In this document: in pieces, positions 19,025-26,265 of the stretch
Layout: every line of letters begins with the position of its first letter
Numbering within the stretch: the first letter of the stretch is position 1
Source of the DNA: Candidatus Nitrotoga fabula
GTDB lineage: Bacteria; Pseudomonadota; Gammaproteobacteria; Burkholderiales; Gallionellaceae
DNA length: 64,000 bases
Reading direction: 5' to 3'
Assembly (NCBI RefSeq): GCF_905221025.1
Contig: NZ_CAJNBL010000010.1
Location: forward strand, 28,752-92,751
Notes under the pieces: generated by a model
Databases searched by the model: none
The model's input: the letters and a program-made list of their open reading frames with translations, nothing else
Told to the model about the DNA's origin: nothing
Made by a program: the position numbers and the translations under genes

Positions 19025-20413
19025 CTAATATTGAGGCGGAGCAAAATTATCAAAGCGTGTATATTCGCCACGAAAAGTCAGCTCAATCTTGCCTATCGGA
19101 CCATTACGCTGCTTTCCGATAATAATTTCGGCTTTTCCTTTATCAGCTGAATCCTTGTCGTACACTTCATCACGATAAATAAACAGGATTAAATCCGCAT
19201 CCTGTTCAATAGCACCGGACTCGCGCAAATCGGACATCATCGGTCGTTTGTTTGGGCGCTGTTCCAGGCTGCGGTTCAGCTGCGACAATGCAATTACCGG
19301 GACATGCAACTCTTTTGCCAATCCTTTGAGAGAGCGTGAAATTTCAGAAATCTCGGTAGCCCGATTTTCACTTGCCTTGCTGGACGGAGAAGACATCAAT
19401 TGCAAATAATCAACAATAATCAAGCCCAAACCATTATTCTGACGATGCAACCTGCGTGCTCGCGAGCGTAACTCAAGCGAATTGAGCGCAGCGGTTTCAT
19501 CGATAAAAATTGCTGCATCATTTAAACGGCCCAGCGCATGGGTCAAGCGGGGCCAGTCATCATCCTGCAACCGGCCCGTGCGCAAATCATGCTGATTGAG
19601 CTTTCCAACAGAGCCTATCATGCGCATCGCCAACTGAGCGCCACCCATTTCCATGCTGAATATTGCCACCGGCTTGCAGCTATCCAATGCAACATTCTCG
19701 GCAATATTGATGGCGAAGGCCGTTTTCCCCATGCTTGGGCGACCAGCAACAATGATCAACTCGCCAGGCTGCAACCCGGAAGTCATCCTGTCCAGATCGG
19801 TAAACCCGCTTGCCACACCAGTCACATCGCTGGAATTATCACGACCGTACAAGGTTTCAATACGCTCCACTACCTTTGTCAATAAAGGTGGAAGGGGGGT
19901 AAAACCCTGGCGACCACGTTCACCGGCCTCAGCAATTTCGAAAACCCGGCTCTCCGCCTCATCCAGCAACTGGTCCGCATCCCTTCCAGCCGGGTTATAA
20001 GCGCTGGTCGCGATTTCACTGCCAACTTCTGCCAGTTTGCGCATGACGGCACGCTCACGCACAATCTCTGCATACCGTCGAATATTGGCGGCAGACGGCA
20101 CATTCTGCGCCAGGGAACCGAGATACGCCAATCCACCTGCCTTATCCAGCTCAGCATTGGCTTCCATGGATTCTGCCACAGTAATCACATCCACTGGCTT
20201 GGCATGCTCAGTCAGGCGCGCAATATGCCGGTATATCAAACGGTGTTCAAAACGATAAAAATCCTGTTCGCTGATCAGATCAGCAATTTTATCCCATGCG
20301 CTTGGGTCCAGAAAAATGCCGCCTAATACTGACTGTTCTGCTTCCACCGAGTGGGGCGGCAATTTTAATGCATCCAGCTGGGAATCTGTGGAAGGAATAT
20401 GGAAGTTCTGCAT
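19025..20413 (-). CDS. dnaB: Replicative DNA helicase DnaB
   Basis: DnaB is the ring hexamer that unwinds DNA at the replication fork and recruits primase. The 462-residue protein has the N-terminal primase-binding domain starting LPPHSVEAEQSVLGGIFLD. The RecA-like domain follows, with Walker A GRPSMGKTAFAIN, FSMEMGGAQLAMRM, Walker B LIIVDYLQLM and the SQLNRSLEQRPNKRP segment. It ends FRGEYTRFDNFAP, the normal C-terminus. It follows the rpsF-priB-rpsR-rplI operon, separated by a strong terminator, a common order in betaproteobacteria. No intein is present. Confidence 0.98.
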   Translation of the reverse strand: MQNFHIPSTDSQLDALKLPPHSVEAEQSVLGGIFLDPSAWDKIADLISEQDFYRFEHRLIYRHIARLTEHAKPVDVITVAESMEANAELDKAGGLAYLGSLAQNVPSAANIRRYAEIVRERAVMRKLAEVGSEIATSAYNPAGRDADQLLDEAESRVFEIAEAGERGRQGFTPLPPLLTKVVERIETLYGRDNSSDVTGVASGFTDLDRMTSGLQPGELIIVAGRPSMGKTAFAINIAENVALDSCKPVAIFSMEMGGAQLAMRMIGSVGKLNQHDLRTGRLQDDDWPRLTHALGRLNDAAIFIDETAALNSLELRSRARRLHRQNNGLGLIIVDYLQLMSSPSSKASENRATEISEISRSLKGLAKELHVPVIALSQLNRSLEQRPNKRPMMSDLRESGAIEQDADLILFIYRDEVYDKDSADKGKAEIIIGKQRNGPIGKIELTFRGEYTRFDNFAPPQY

Positions 20414-20491
20414 GGTTCCGGGTTATGGCTCGTCAACTGGCTTTGGCATTTTATCACCGGAAAACACTGGGAAAATTATTACCTGCAGAAA

Positions 20492-20521
20492 TAAAATAGA
20501 GCTGTTGCCAGCTCTATTTTA
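20492..20521 (-). terminator. Intrinsic terminator after rplI
   Basis: A perfect 13-bp stem (TAAAATAGAGCTG with its complement) and a 4-base loop, flanked by T-rich sequence on both strands. It lies after the rplI stop and before dnaB, so it ends the ribosomal operon. Confidence 0.85.
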
Positions 20522-20543
20522 TTTCCAGAAAAACATTCGGATA

Positions 20544-20999
20544 TTATGGCTTTTGCTCGCCCAGTACTGAAATTGTGATATTTGCCATCACATCCGTATG
20601 CAATGCAATAATGGCCGGATAATCACCAATTTGTTTTATATGTCCTGCCGACATTCGAACCTGGCTTTTTTCCACACTAAATCCTTGTTGAGCCAATGCA
20701 GCAACAATATCGGCATTGGTCACTGAACCAAACAGCTTACCGTCTACACCCGCTTTTTGCATAATTTGAACGATCAGACCATTGATTTTCTCTGCACGTA
20801 CCTGCGCTTCTGCAAGCTTGGCCTGTTCCGCAGCTTCCAGTTCAAGACGCCGTGCCTCGAATTCTGCCTTATTGGCATCGGTTGCACGCTTGGCCTTGCC
20901 CTGCGGAATCAAGAAATTACGGGCATAGCCATTTTTAACGTTGACTATATCTCCCAATTGGCCAAGGTTCACCATTTTTTCCATAAGTATAACTTGCAT
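20544..20999 (-). CDS. rplI: 50S ribosomal protein L9
   Basis: L9 binds 23S rRNA near the L1 stalk and helps maintain reading frame. The 151 residues show the N-terminal domain [30 protein letters not shown] (given in part by its conserved [13 protein letters not shown] block). A long central helix and the C-terminal domain with [15 protein letters not shown] follow. An AAGGAG ribosome site precedes the ATG. It is the last gene of the rpsF-priB-rpsR-rplI operon and is followed by a strong hairpin terminator. Confidence 0.97.
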   Translation of the reverse strand: MQVILMEKMVNLGQLGDIVNVKNGYARNFLIPQGKAKRATDANKAEFEARRLELEAAEQAKLAEAQVRAEKINGLIVQIMQKAGVDGKLFGSVTNADIVAALAQQGFSVEKSQVRMSAGHIKQIGDYPAIIALHTDVMANITISVLGEQKP

Positions 21000-21010
21000 G
21001 CTCAGCTCCT

Positions 21011-21280
21011 TCAGTGCAAATCTGTGTAAGGCAGCAACGCCAAAAACCTTGCGCGCTTGATAGCAACGCTCAACTGGCGCTGAAAACGAGATTTGGTTCC
21101 GGTAATACGTGCCGGAATGACCTTGCCATTTTCGGAAATAAATTCCTTCAATATGTTCAGATCCTTATAATCCACCTCAGGAATTTTTTCTGCAGTGAAC
21201 CGGCAAAATTTACGACGCTTGAACAATTGACGCGAAGAGTTCGTCTTCTTGTCATCTTTTTTCTTAAATACACGAGCCAT
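21011..21280 (-). CDS. rpsR: 30S ribosomal protein S18
   Basis: S18 pairs with S6 on the 30S platform. From the ATG at 21280, which has an AAGGAG site 7 bases ahead, the protein is 89 residues. The conserved core is [19 protein letters not shown], then [19 protein letters not shown] and [19 protein letters not shown]. An in-frame longer reading from 21313 would overlap priB and is not favoured. Gaps of 10-11 bp to priB and rplI indicate one operon. Confidence 0.97.
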   Translation of the reverse strand: MARVFKKKDDKKTNSSRQLFKRRKFCRFTAEKIPEVDYKDLNILKEFISENGKVIPARITGTKSRFQRQLSVAIKRARFLALLPYTDLH

Positions 21281-21290
21281 TCTGTGCTCC

Positions 21291-21593
21291 TTATTCCAAT
21301 ATAATATTATCAATGTGCAACACGAGCTGGCTGGTTCGCATGCTGCGCTGGGCTAGAAACCCTTCTGCCTTTACCCGCTGCCCCACTTGCAACTGGTTAA
21401 CCTGCAAGGCGGGGGTACCCAGTGCCAATGCAGGGATATCGCAATTCACCTGACGCACCATTCCAGCCTCCGTCTGCATGGAAGAATGACGAATTCTGAA
21501 TGCGACCCGCGCCAGTCCTGCAGGGGTGTATCGCAAATCATCCAGTTCAGCAAGCTCTCCACAAACAGAAAACCGGTTGCAGTCCAAACTCAA
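21291..21593 (-). CDS. priB: Primosomal replication protein N (PriB), TTG start
   Basis: PriB is a dimeric single-stranded-DNA-binding OB-fold protein that helps PriA restart stalled forks. The 100-residue product shows the family pattern: [20 protein letters not shown], then [23 protein letters not shown] and [13 protein letters not shown]. There is no ATG near the normal N-terminus. A TTG immediately after the rpsF stop (TGATTG) is the only start giving a full OB fold, so translation is probably coupled to rpsF termination. Its place between rpsF and rpsR is the standard location in beta- and gammaproteobacteria. Confidence 0.9.
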   Translation of the reverse strand: MSLDCNRFSVCGELAELDDLRYTPAGLARVAFRIRHSSMQTEAGMVRQVNCDIPALALGTPALQVNQLQVGQRVKAEGFLAQRSMRTSQLVLHIDNIILE

Positions 21594-22004
21594 TCAGGAA
21601 ACTACAGGAACATCCGTGGGAACCGCTGCATCACCCTGGGCAACCTGTCCTGAACCTGCTGCAGGCGCAGTCAGCGAGCGGGATTTCTCCTCTCTCATCA
21701 TTGCCGAAGGAACCGTCACCGCAGCCTTGGTTTTGATGGTCAAATGACGCAGCACAGCATCATTGAACCTGAATGCATGCTCCAGCTCATCCAGAACCTC
21801 CTGGCTGCATTCAATATTCATCAGGACGTAATGCGCCTTGTGGATTTTTTGAATCGGGTAGGCCAACTGACGACGCCCCCAGTCTTCCAAACGGTGAATC
21901 AGACCATCTTTAGCTGTTACCAGGGTACGGTAACGCTCCATCATGGCTGGCACCTGCTCACTTTGATCAGGATGCACGATAAATACAATCTCATAATGCC
22001 GCAT
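21594..22004 (-). CDS. rpsF: 30S ribosomal protein S6
   Basis: S6 binds 16S rRNA with S18. The ATG at 22004 has an AAAAGGAG site and gives 136 residues beginning [19 protein letters not shown], with [23 protein letters not shown] as the core (quoted in part) and [14 protein letters not shown] near the C-terminus. The tail past residue 100 is Ala, Pro and Val rich and low in complexity, as often seen in S6. It is the first gene of the operon, behind a clear sigma70 promoter. Confidence 0.97.
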   Translation of the reverse strand: MRHYEIVFIVHPDQSEQVPAMMERYRTLVTAKDGLIHRLEDWGRRQLAYPIQKIHKAHYVLMNIECSQEVLDELEHAFRFNDAVLRHLTIKTKAAVTVPSAMMREEKSRSLTAPAAGSGQVAQGDAAVPTDVPVVS

Positions 22005-22071
22005 TGGATCTCCTTTTGGATATAAAGCCCCCCGCCATGCGCAACAGTGGAGCAAGGTTTAACAATTTTTT

Positions 22072-22101
22072 ATTATATCAAACATATAACTATCCGGTCA
22101 A
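22072..22101 (-). promoter_or_regulatory. Sigma70-type promoter of the rpsF-priB-rpsR-rplI operon
   Basis: On the minus strand TTGACC (22096-22101) and a perfect TATAAT (22072-22077) are 18 bp apart. The start of transcription should be near 22065, giving a leader of about 60 nt before rpsF. The rpsF leader in other bacteria binds S6-S18; I did not verify that fold here. Confidence 0.75.
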
Positions 22102-22126
22102 ACCTTGGCCCGCCCACCCCGGCAAT

Positions 22127-22963
22127 TCACTCAAGCATCCGGGAAACCTGAGTGAAAAAACGGCTATTCAGCTCTTCCAGTCCCAGAGTGTGCAGCACTG
22201 CCTGTAAGCGGCTGGCCGCGCGATTGCGCGGCAGGTTCTTATATTTTGCAATGATGAGCTCATTTTTCATTGAATGCTCCCAGCCAACCAGCTCCGTCAC
22301 CGTCACCTGATATCCGTGCGCTTCCAGTTGCATGCAGCGCAGGACATTGGTTACATGGCTTCCAAATTCACGGGTATGTATGGGATGGCGCCACAGTTCA
22401 GTCAAATCACTTTTCTCAAGGCGTTTATCCTTGTTCTTCCTCAGCACGGCTGCCACCTCAGCCTGACAGCAGGGAACCAGGACGATGAATTGCGCCTTTT
22501 TACACAGTGCAAAGCGTATGGCATCATCGGTAGCCGTATTGCATGCATGCAGAGCTGTAACCACATCCACAGCAGGCGGCAAGCCCGCAGATTCAACCGA
22601 CTCCTCAACTGAAAGATTGAGAAAAGTCATCCTGGAAAACCCCAGCCGCGATGCCAATTCCTGCGAGTGCCGGACCAGATCAGCGCGCGTCTCAATGCTG
22701 TATATATGTGACGCATCGTTCAACGCCTTGAAAAACAGGTCGTACAGAATAAAGCCCAGGTACGACTTGCCAGCCCCATGGTCTACCAGAAAAATATCGC
22801 GCCCATCCTGCTTGATTTTTTGCAACAACGGCTCGATGAACTGATAGAGGTGATAAACCTGCTTGAGTTTGCGTCTGGAATCCTGATTCATCTTCCCATC
22901 ACGGGTAAGAATGTGTAGCTCCTTCAGCAAGTCGATTGACTGATCCGGCCTGATTTCATGCAT
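22127..22963 (-). CDS. Class I SAM-dependent methyltransferase (Methyltransferase_32-like)
   Basis: The 278-residue protein has a Rossmann-type methyltransferase core. Motif I is LVDHGAGKSYLGFIL near residue 60, an acidic strand end follows (IYSIETRADLV), and the segment VVTALHACNTATDDAI lies near residue 135. After that, LVPCCQAEV is reminiscent of catalytic or substrate loops in the METTL25 and RRNAD1-like group. The substrate is unknown; RNA or protein are both possible. It lies just upstream of the rpsF promoter on the same strand and reads toward it, but belongs to no obvious operon. The family assignment is from motif recognition only. Confidence 0.8.
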   Translation of the reverse strand: MHEIRPDQSIDLLKELHILTRDGKMNQDSRRKLKQVYHLYQFIEPLLQKIKQDGRDIFLVDHGAGKSYLGFILYDLFFKALNDASHIYSIETRADLVRHSQELASRLGFSRMTFLNLSVEESVESAGLPPAVDVVTALHACNTATDDAIRFALCKKAQFIVLVPCCQAEVAAVLRKNKDKRLEKSDLTELWRHPIHTREFGSHVTNVLRCMQLEAHGYQVTVTELVGWEHSMKNELIIAKYKNLPRNRAASRLQAVLHTLGLEELNSRFFTQVSRMLE

Positions 22964-23614
22964 TGCAAATAATTACCCAATGAAATTATAGCGATCTATC
23001 CATTATTGAAAAAACACAGAGTGGAAACACAAACCCATTCAAGATAATCTTTTGTCATGAATTTGTATGTCGCCATTAGCCACTATCAGATGCTTAAGAT
23101 TTTCCATCTCTCAAAGTGTAAAAACGAGAATCCCACTGAATAGCAGCCGGGAAGATTTCAGATTCTTGCACTACAGACCATAAAGCGACAACAGAATCCG
23201 GCAAGATGCTTTTTTATTTTGTTACATTTTTCGACGTTTTAAAAACGGTTCTTTCGTCTTGTTTCCTTCTGACGAGAAACTTCGGATAGCCTGCACGAAC
23301 AACGCACATATTTTGCATATCTTGGAAATTGGTCAGAACAGAGTGGACTATTATGCGACAATTTTTCAGACCGGGTAGCACCAATGATATAACCTAACAG
23401 GTGCTTCAATAGCAAGAAGCAAGTGCACCCATTATAATAAGTTGCGCAATCGGTATGATTGAAACAACATGTCCAAACATTAAACAACTGATTGGCTTCC
23501 AGCCCTTGCAGAAATTATTTCTTCCGCGTCTGCTTTGACTGCGTCACAAATCCTCTTGCCACAAAACTCACCTGTTTCATGGCAACTCGAATCTACCGTT
23601 AAGTACGTGCAACC
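22964..23614. other. 651-bp intergenic region with a possible IS remnant
   Basis: No intact gene is supported. The right end (23515-23580, minus) carries a short stretch resembling the start of an IS5-type transposase, listed separately. The rest is AT-rich with scattered stops in every frame. Confidence 0.45.
23515..23580 (-). pseudogene. Possible N-terminal remnant of an IS5-type transposase
   Basis: From an ATG at 23580 the minus strand reads MKQVSFVARGFVTQSKQTRKK and then stops. This resembles the opening of IS5-family transposases (a MKQ..F start, then a KTRRE-like segment). After the stop the frame resumes with FLQGLEANQLF. The match is short and made by eye, so it is only a suggestion of an old IS scar. 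Confidence 0.3.
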
Positions 23615-25099
23615 TTACTGGGTGTCGGAATTCTTCGAGTTTGACTTTAATTTGTCAGGGAATTTCCCAAAAAAATCTTGAACGGGGTGCTTATCCCCAT
23701 GATGGCCATCAAGTGTCTGCGAGGCGTTGTATGCAATTGCATCAACCGCCTTTCTGATCAATTCCTTCTGCATCGATTTGTCCTGGTCATCCAGAGACTC
23801 CAACTGTTTTTTGTAGCTGTCATATGATTTAGCCAAGGCTTCTTTATGAGCATATTCCTGCTGCAACCGTTGGTATTCGCTGCGTCTTTTGGAGGCAACA
23901 AAAGCCAACCAAATTATCGGAACATAAATTGGAGTTTTATGAACCAGCCCTTTAAGAACTGATTCCCAAGTATCAAAATTATACAATTCAAACCAATGGT
24001 CTCCACCTATTTTGAAAGAAGATAGTATGGCCACAAAAAACATCAATACAATGGACATCAAGAAAACAACGGTTGCATATTGAATCGGTTTATTGAATGA
24101 ACGCTTCAATTCCCCATACGCTGCCGCCAAACCGGCGCTAGTCGCTCCCGGTAATAGGCTCTCAATCTGTTTGTTTAAGGCGTTGTATTTATCCACCTGC
24201 TTATTTTCAAATTGACCAAGCATCGTAATGCGATCTTCAAAATCTTTCTCAAGTCCACCTTCTCGAATGTCGTCTTCGTTGAGTTTTCCAAAAATCTTCG
24301 TGTGAAACTCAGCAAGGTCATCCTCTTTTTGTTCTACGTCGGAAAGGATTTGATTAATTTCAGCCCGCCTGGCTAATATTTCCTCTTCTGCATCAGCCAA
24401 TAACTGTTTTTTTGATGGATTTTTCGCTTCTCCAACCAGGATTTCATCATGATATGCGTTAATTTCATTGACCTTGTCCTCAACTTGTCTCGCGCACGTT
24501 TCAACTTTTTCTTCCAAGCCGCCCTGTCCTTCATTACCAAATAGCTTCGCATTAAGTTTTTCAACTGAATCGTAAGATAATTGAATCTCAGATTGGCTTT
24601 GCTTAGCCTCGCTTCTCATGTCCTGTATTTCGCCCAATAACCCGCCAGCACTAGCCTCAAAGCTTTCCATGTAACCTGACACAACTTCCGCAAACCCTTT
24701 GACAGCCTCCTGCATAGCTTTGGCTGCTTTTCCATAAGCAACCATATAGGGCCGAACATACGTGATCAGGTTATCCGCATGAGCGTTGGCTTGCTGTATG
24801 TGGACTATGTTGCGATCGCTGTTGAATAGGACTATCCGCTGGGCACAGGGTTTTGCCTGGGTATTGAAACTATCCCAAGTGCCTGATGGGATCAGTTCTG
24901 GATCAATCGAATTGATCATTTTATCTATGAATGTGATGATCTTTTTCAATCGGGCCAATTCCTGAACCGAGGTAATAACGGTCTGGTCGTCCACTTTGGC
25001 AGTTTTTAACTCCGCCAGTAATTTGTCCCACTCCGCATGAATAAGGATGATCGTTAAACTGTTGAATCCAGCGAGACATCTATACACCTCAATCAACAT
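23615..25099 (-). CDS. Uncharacterised coiled-coil protein with two membrane helices, apparent N-terminal frameshift
   Basis: The open frame gives 494 residues: a helical N-terminal domain (about 20-150), a charged coiled-coil (150-315) and a short LLPGATSAGLAAAY motif (315-328). Membrane helices follow at 341-361 and 389-403, then a second coiled-coil and a polar tail. The coiled-coil holds two related units (KLNAKLFG..GGLEEKVE near 181-200 and FHTKIFG..GGLEKDFE near 265-287). The frame-start ATG at 25099 has no ribosome site. An ATG at 25077-25079 does (GAGGTG, 5 bases away), and reads MSRWIQQFNDHPY before one extra T at 25040 shifts it into the long frame. The gene is therefore either freshly frameshifted or carries a sequencing error; repaired, it is 487 residues. 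Function is unknown. Base composition is AT-rich and an IS lies just upstream, so it looks accessory. Confidence 0.75.
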   Translation of the reverse strand: MLIEVYRCLAGFNSLTIILIHAEWDKLLAELKTAKVDDQTVITSVQELARLKKIITFIDKMINSIDPELIPSGTWDSFNTQAKPCAQRIVLFNSDRNIVHIQQANAHADNLITYVRPYMVAYGKAAKAMQEAVKGFAEVVSGYMESFEASAGGLLGEIQDMRSEAKQSQSEIQLSYDSVEKLNAKLFGNEGQGGLEEKVETCARQVEDKVNEINAYHDEILVGEAKNPSKKQLLADAEEEILARRAEINQILSDVEQKEDDLAEFHTKIFGKLNEDDIREGGLEKDFEDRITMLGQFENKQVDKYNALNKQIESLLPGATSAGLAAAYGELKRSFNKPIQYATVVFLMSIVLMFFVAILSSFKIGGDHWFELYNFDTWESVLKGLVHKTPIYVPIIWLAFVASKRRSEYQRLQQEYAHKEALAKSYDSYKKQLESLDDQDKSMQKELIRKAVDAIAYNASQTLDGHHGDKHPVQDFFGKFPDKLKSNSKNSDTQ

Positions 25100-25191
25100 A
25101 TTGATTTTAATATCTTAGCAGATTGAATATAACTATAATAATTTTTTATGCAAACGCTTATTGAACGGGACACAGATACCTTTATAAACAA

Positions 25192-25208
25192 GGGTCTTAG
25201 GAAGTTAA
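25192..25208 (+). repeat. Terminal inverted repeat of the IS1595-type element (left)
   Basis: 17 bp, GGGTCTTAGGAAGTTAA; the exact reverse complement lies at 25913-25929. The transposase stop codon lies within or next to this end, so the gene fills almost the whole element. Confidence 0.95.
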
Positions 25209-25882
25209 AGCGGTTTCAATCTCAACAATTTGAGTATTTCAAGGTAAAGATTATCACGACGATGATTAAAACGATATTCAGTTTCTTTCAGATGCAGATA
25301 GAACGTATGTCCAGGTACACCATTAAATTTGGCCAACCTTCGTTTTGCATAGCTCCAGAACGACTCAATACCGTTAATATGTCGATCGCCATTCGCAAAT
25401 TCATTGTCTCCGTGATTCACTCTGAAATGTTTGTCAAACCCAATATCAACCAGGCCGTCATATCCCCTCCAGCCATCCGAATGAATGATGGTAGCGGGTT
25501 CCACATGCCCTCTGATGATGCCTTGCAGCGTGGCTTTGGAACAGTCTGGCACGATCTCGGTATACACTTTACCTTGCCGTTTCAGCAACCCGAATACAAT
25601 CGTTTTACCATAGGCACCCCGCCCGCGTTTACCTCTTACACGATGCGCCCCGAAATACGATTCATCCACTTCTACCGCGTCTTTAAGTGGAGTAGCAACC
25701 TCACAGTCTTCCGCCATGCGAAGGCGAATTCCAAGGTAGATGCTGTTTACAGACCGTACCGAAATTCCAATCAACTTAGCCGTATTGGTAGCAGTAAGAT
25801 CGAGTGCAAAACATTTTACAAGTTGCCTGAATTTAGCCTCGCTGATTCGTGAACGGACATAGTATCTATTTTTATTAACCAT
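25205..25882 (-). CDS. IS1595-family (ISXO2-like) transposase
   Basis: The 225-residue transposase has the ISXO2-like DDE-type core without a long zinc-ribbon N-terminus, as in the short IS1016-type members. VEVDESYFGAHRVRGKRGRGA carries the first catalytic Asp (quoted to show the basic loop). IHSDGWRGYDGLV carries the second, followed by VNHGDNEFANGDRHINGIES and FWSYAKRRLAKFNGV. The gene fills the space between the terminal repeats and appears intact, so the element could be active. It is on the minus strand, upstream of the coiled-coil gene, and could influence its expression by read-through. Confidence 0.95.
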   Translation of the reverse strand: MVNKNRYYVRSRISEAKFRQLVKCFALDLTATNTAKLIGISVRSVNSIYLGIRLRMAEDCEVATPLKDAVEVDESYFGAHRVRGKRGRGAYGKTIVFGLLKRQGKVYTEIVPDCSKATLQGIIRGHVEPATIIHSDGWRGYDGLVDIGFDKHFRVNHGDNEFANGDRHINGIESFWSYAKRRLAKFNGVPGHTFYLHLKETEYRFNHRRDNLYLEILKLLRLKPL

Positions 25883-25912
25883 ATTAGGAAGTTAGCACAT
25901 TTTATAATGCCC

Positions 25913-25929
25913 TTAACTTCCTAAGACCC
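25913..25929 (-). repeat. Terminal inverted repeat of the IS1595-type element (right)
   Basis: 17 bp, TTAACTTCCTAAGACCC, the exact complement of the left end, immediately followed by the target duplicate ATAAACAA. Confidence 0.95.
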
Positions 25930-25937
25930 ATAAACAA

Positions 25938-26265
25938 TAACAATGACCGTAAGCCACGAACTGATAAAACTTTGTGAGTGCAGAAATGGAAGAAGCCTTG
26001 CATAATCACAGCCCGGAAAACAATACCGCACAACGGCTCACGCTGCCTGGATGGCAATTGGTACCCAGTCACGCAAGTGTTACTGACTGTAAAGATATGG
26101 TGTAAAAACCGAAAAATCCAGTGATTCGCCAGGAAAATCACAATTTCAAATTGGATTTCTATAAATACCGCCTGAAAGGCATTTTTAAAGAAACAAGGAG
26201 CTCTAAACTGATGCTCACCTATGGTTTTCTTATTTTAAAATTAACTATTTACAGGGGGCGTATTC
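25938..26265. other. Intergenic region between the IS and the acyl-CoA ligase
   Basis: 328 bp with no supportable gene. Its right end holds the GGGGG ribosome site of the ligase gene. Confidence 0.5.

Larger units (their letters stand above)
25184..25937. mobile_element. IS1595-family insertion sequence with 8-bp target duplication
   Basis: The element proper is 25192-25929 (738 bp). Its ends are perfect 17-bp inverted repeats: GGGTCTTAGGAAGTTAA at 25192-25208 and the exact complement at 25913-25929. It is flanked by the direct repeat ATAAACAA (25184-25191 and 25930-25937), an 8-bp target duplication typical of IS1595 elements. One intact transposase gene is inside. Perfect ends, an exact duplication and an open transposase argue for a recent insertion. 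Confidence 0.95.

Noticed and set aside
23239..23487. 82-residue open frame on the minus strand, Cys-rich
   Set aside because: No ribosome site, no recognisable domain and erratic composition; likely chance in AT-rich DNA.
25148..25201. Small frame MQTLIERDTDTFIN that the IS interrupts; removing the IS gives a 26-residue peptide ending at TGA
   Set aside because: No ribosome site and too short to support; it may be chance upstream sequence of the coiled-coil gene.
25148..25852. Long plus-strand frame through the IS1595 element
   Set aside because: It is the antisense of the transposase; the transposase has the conserved motifs.
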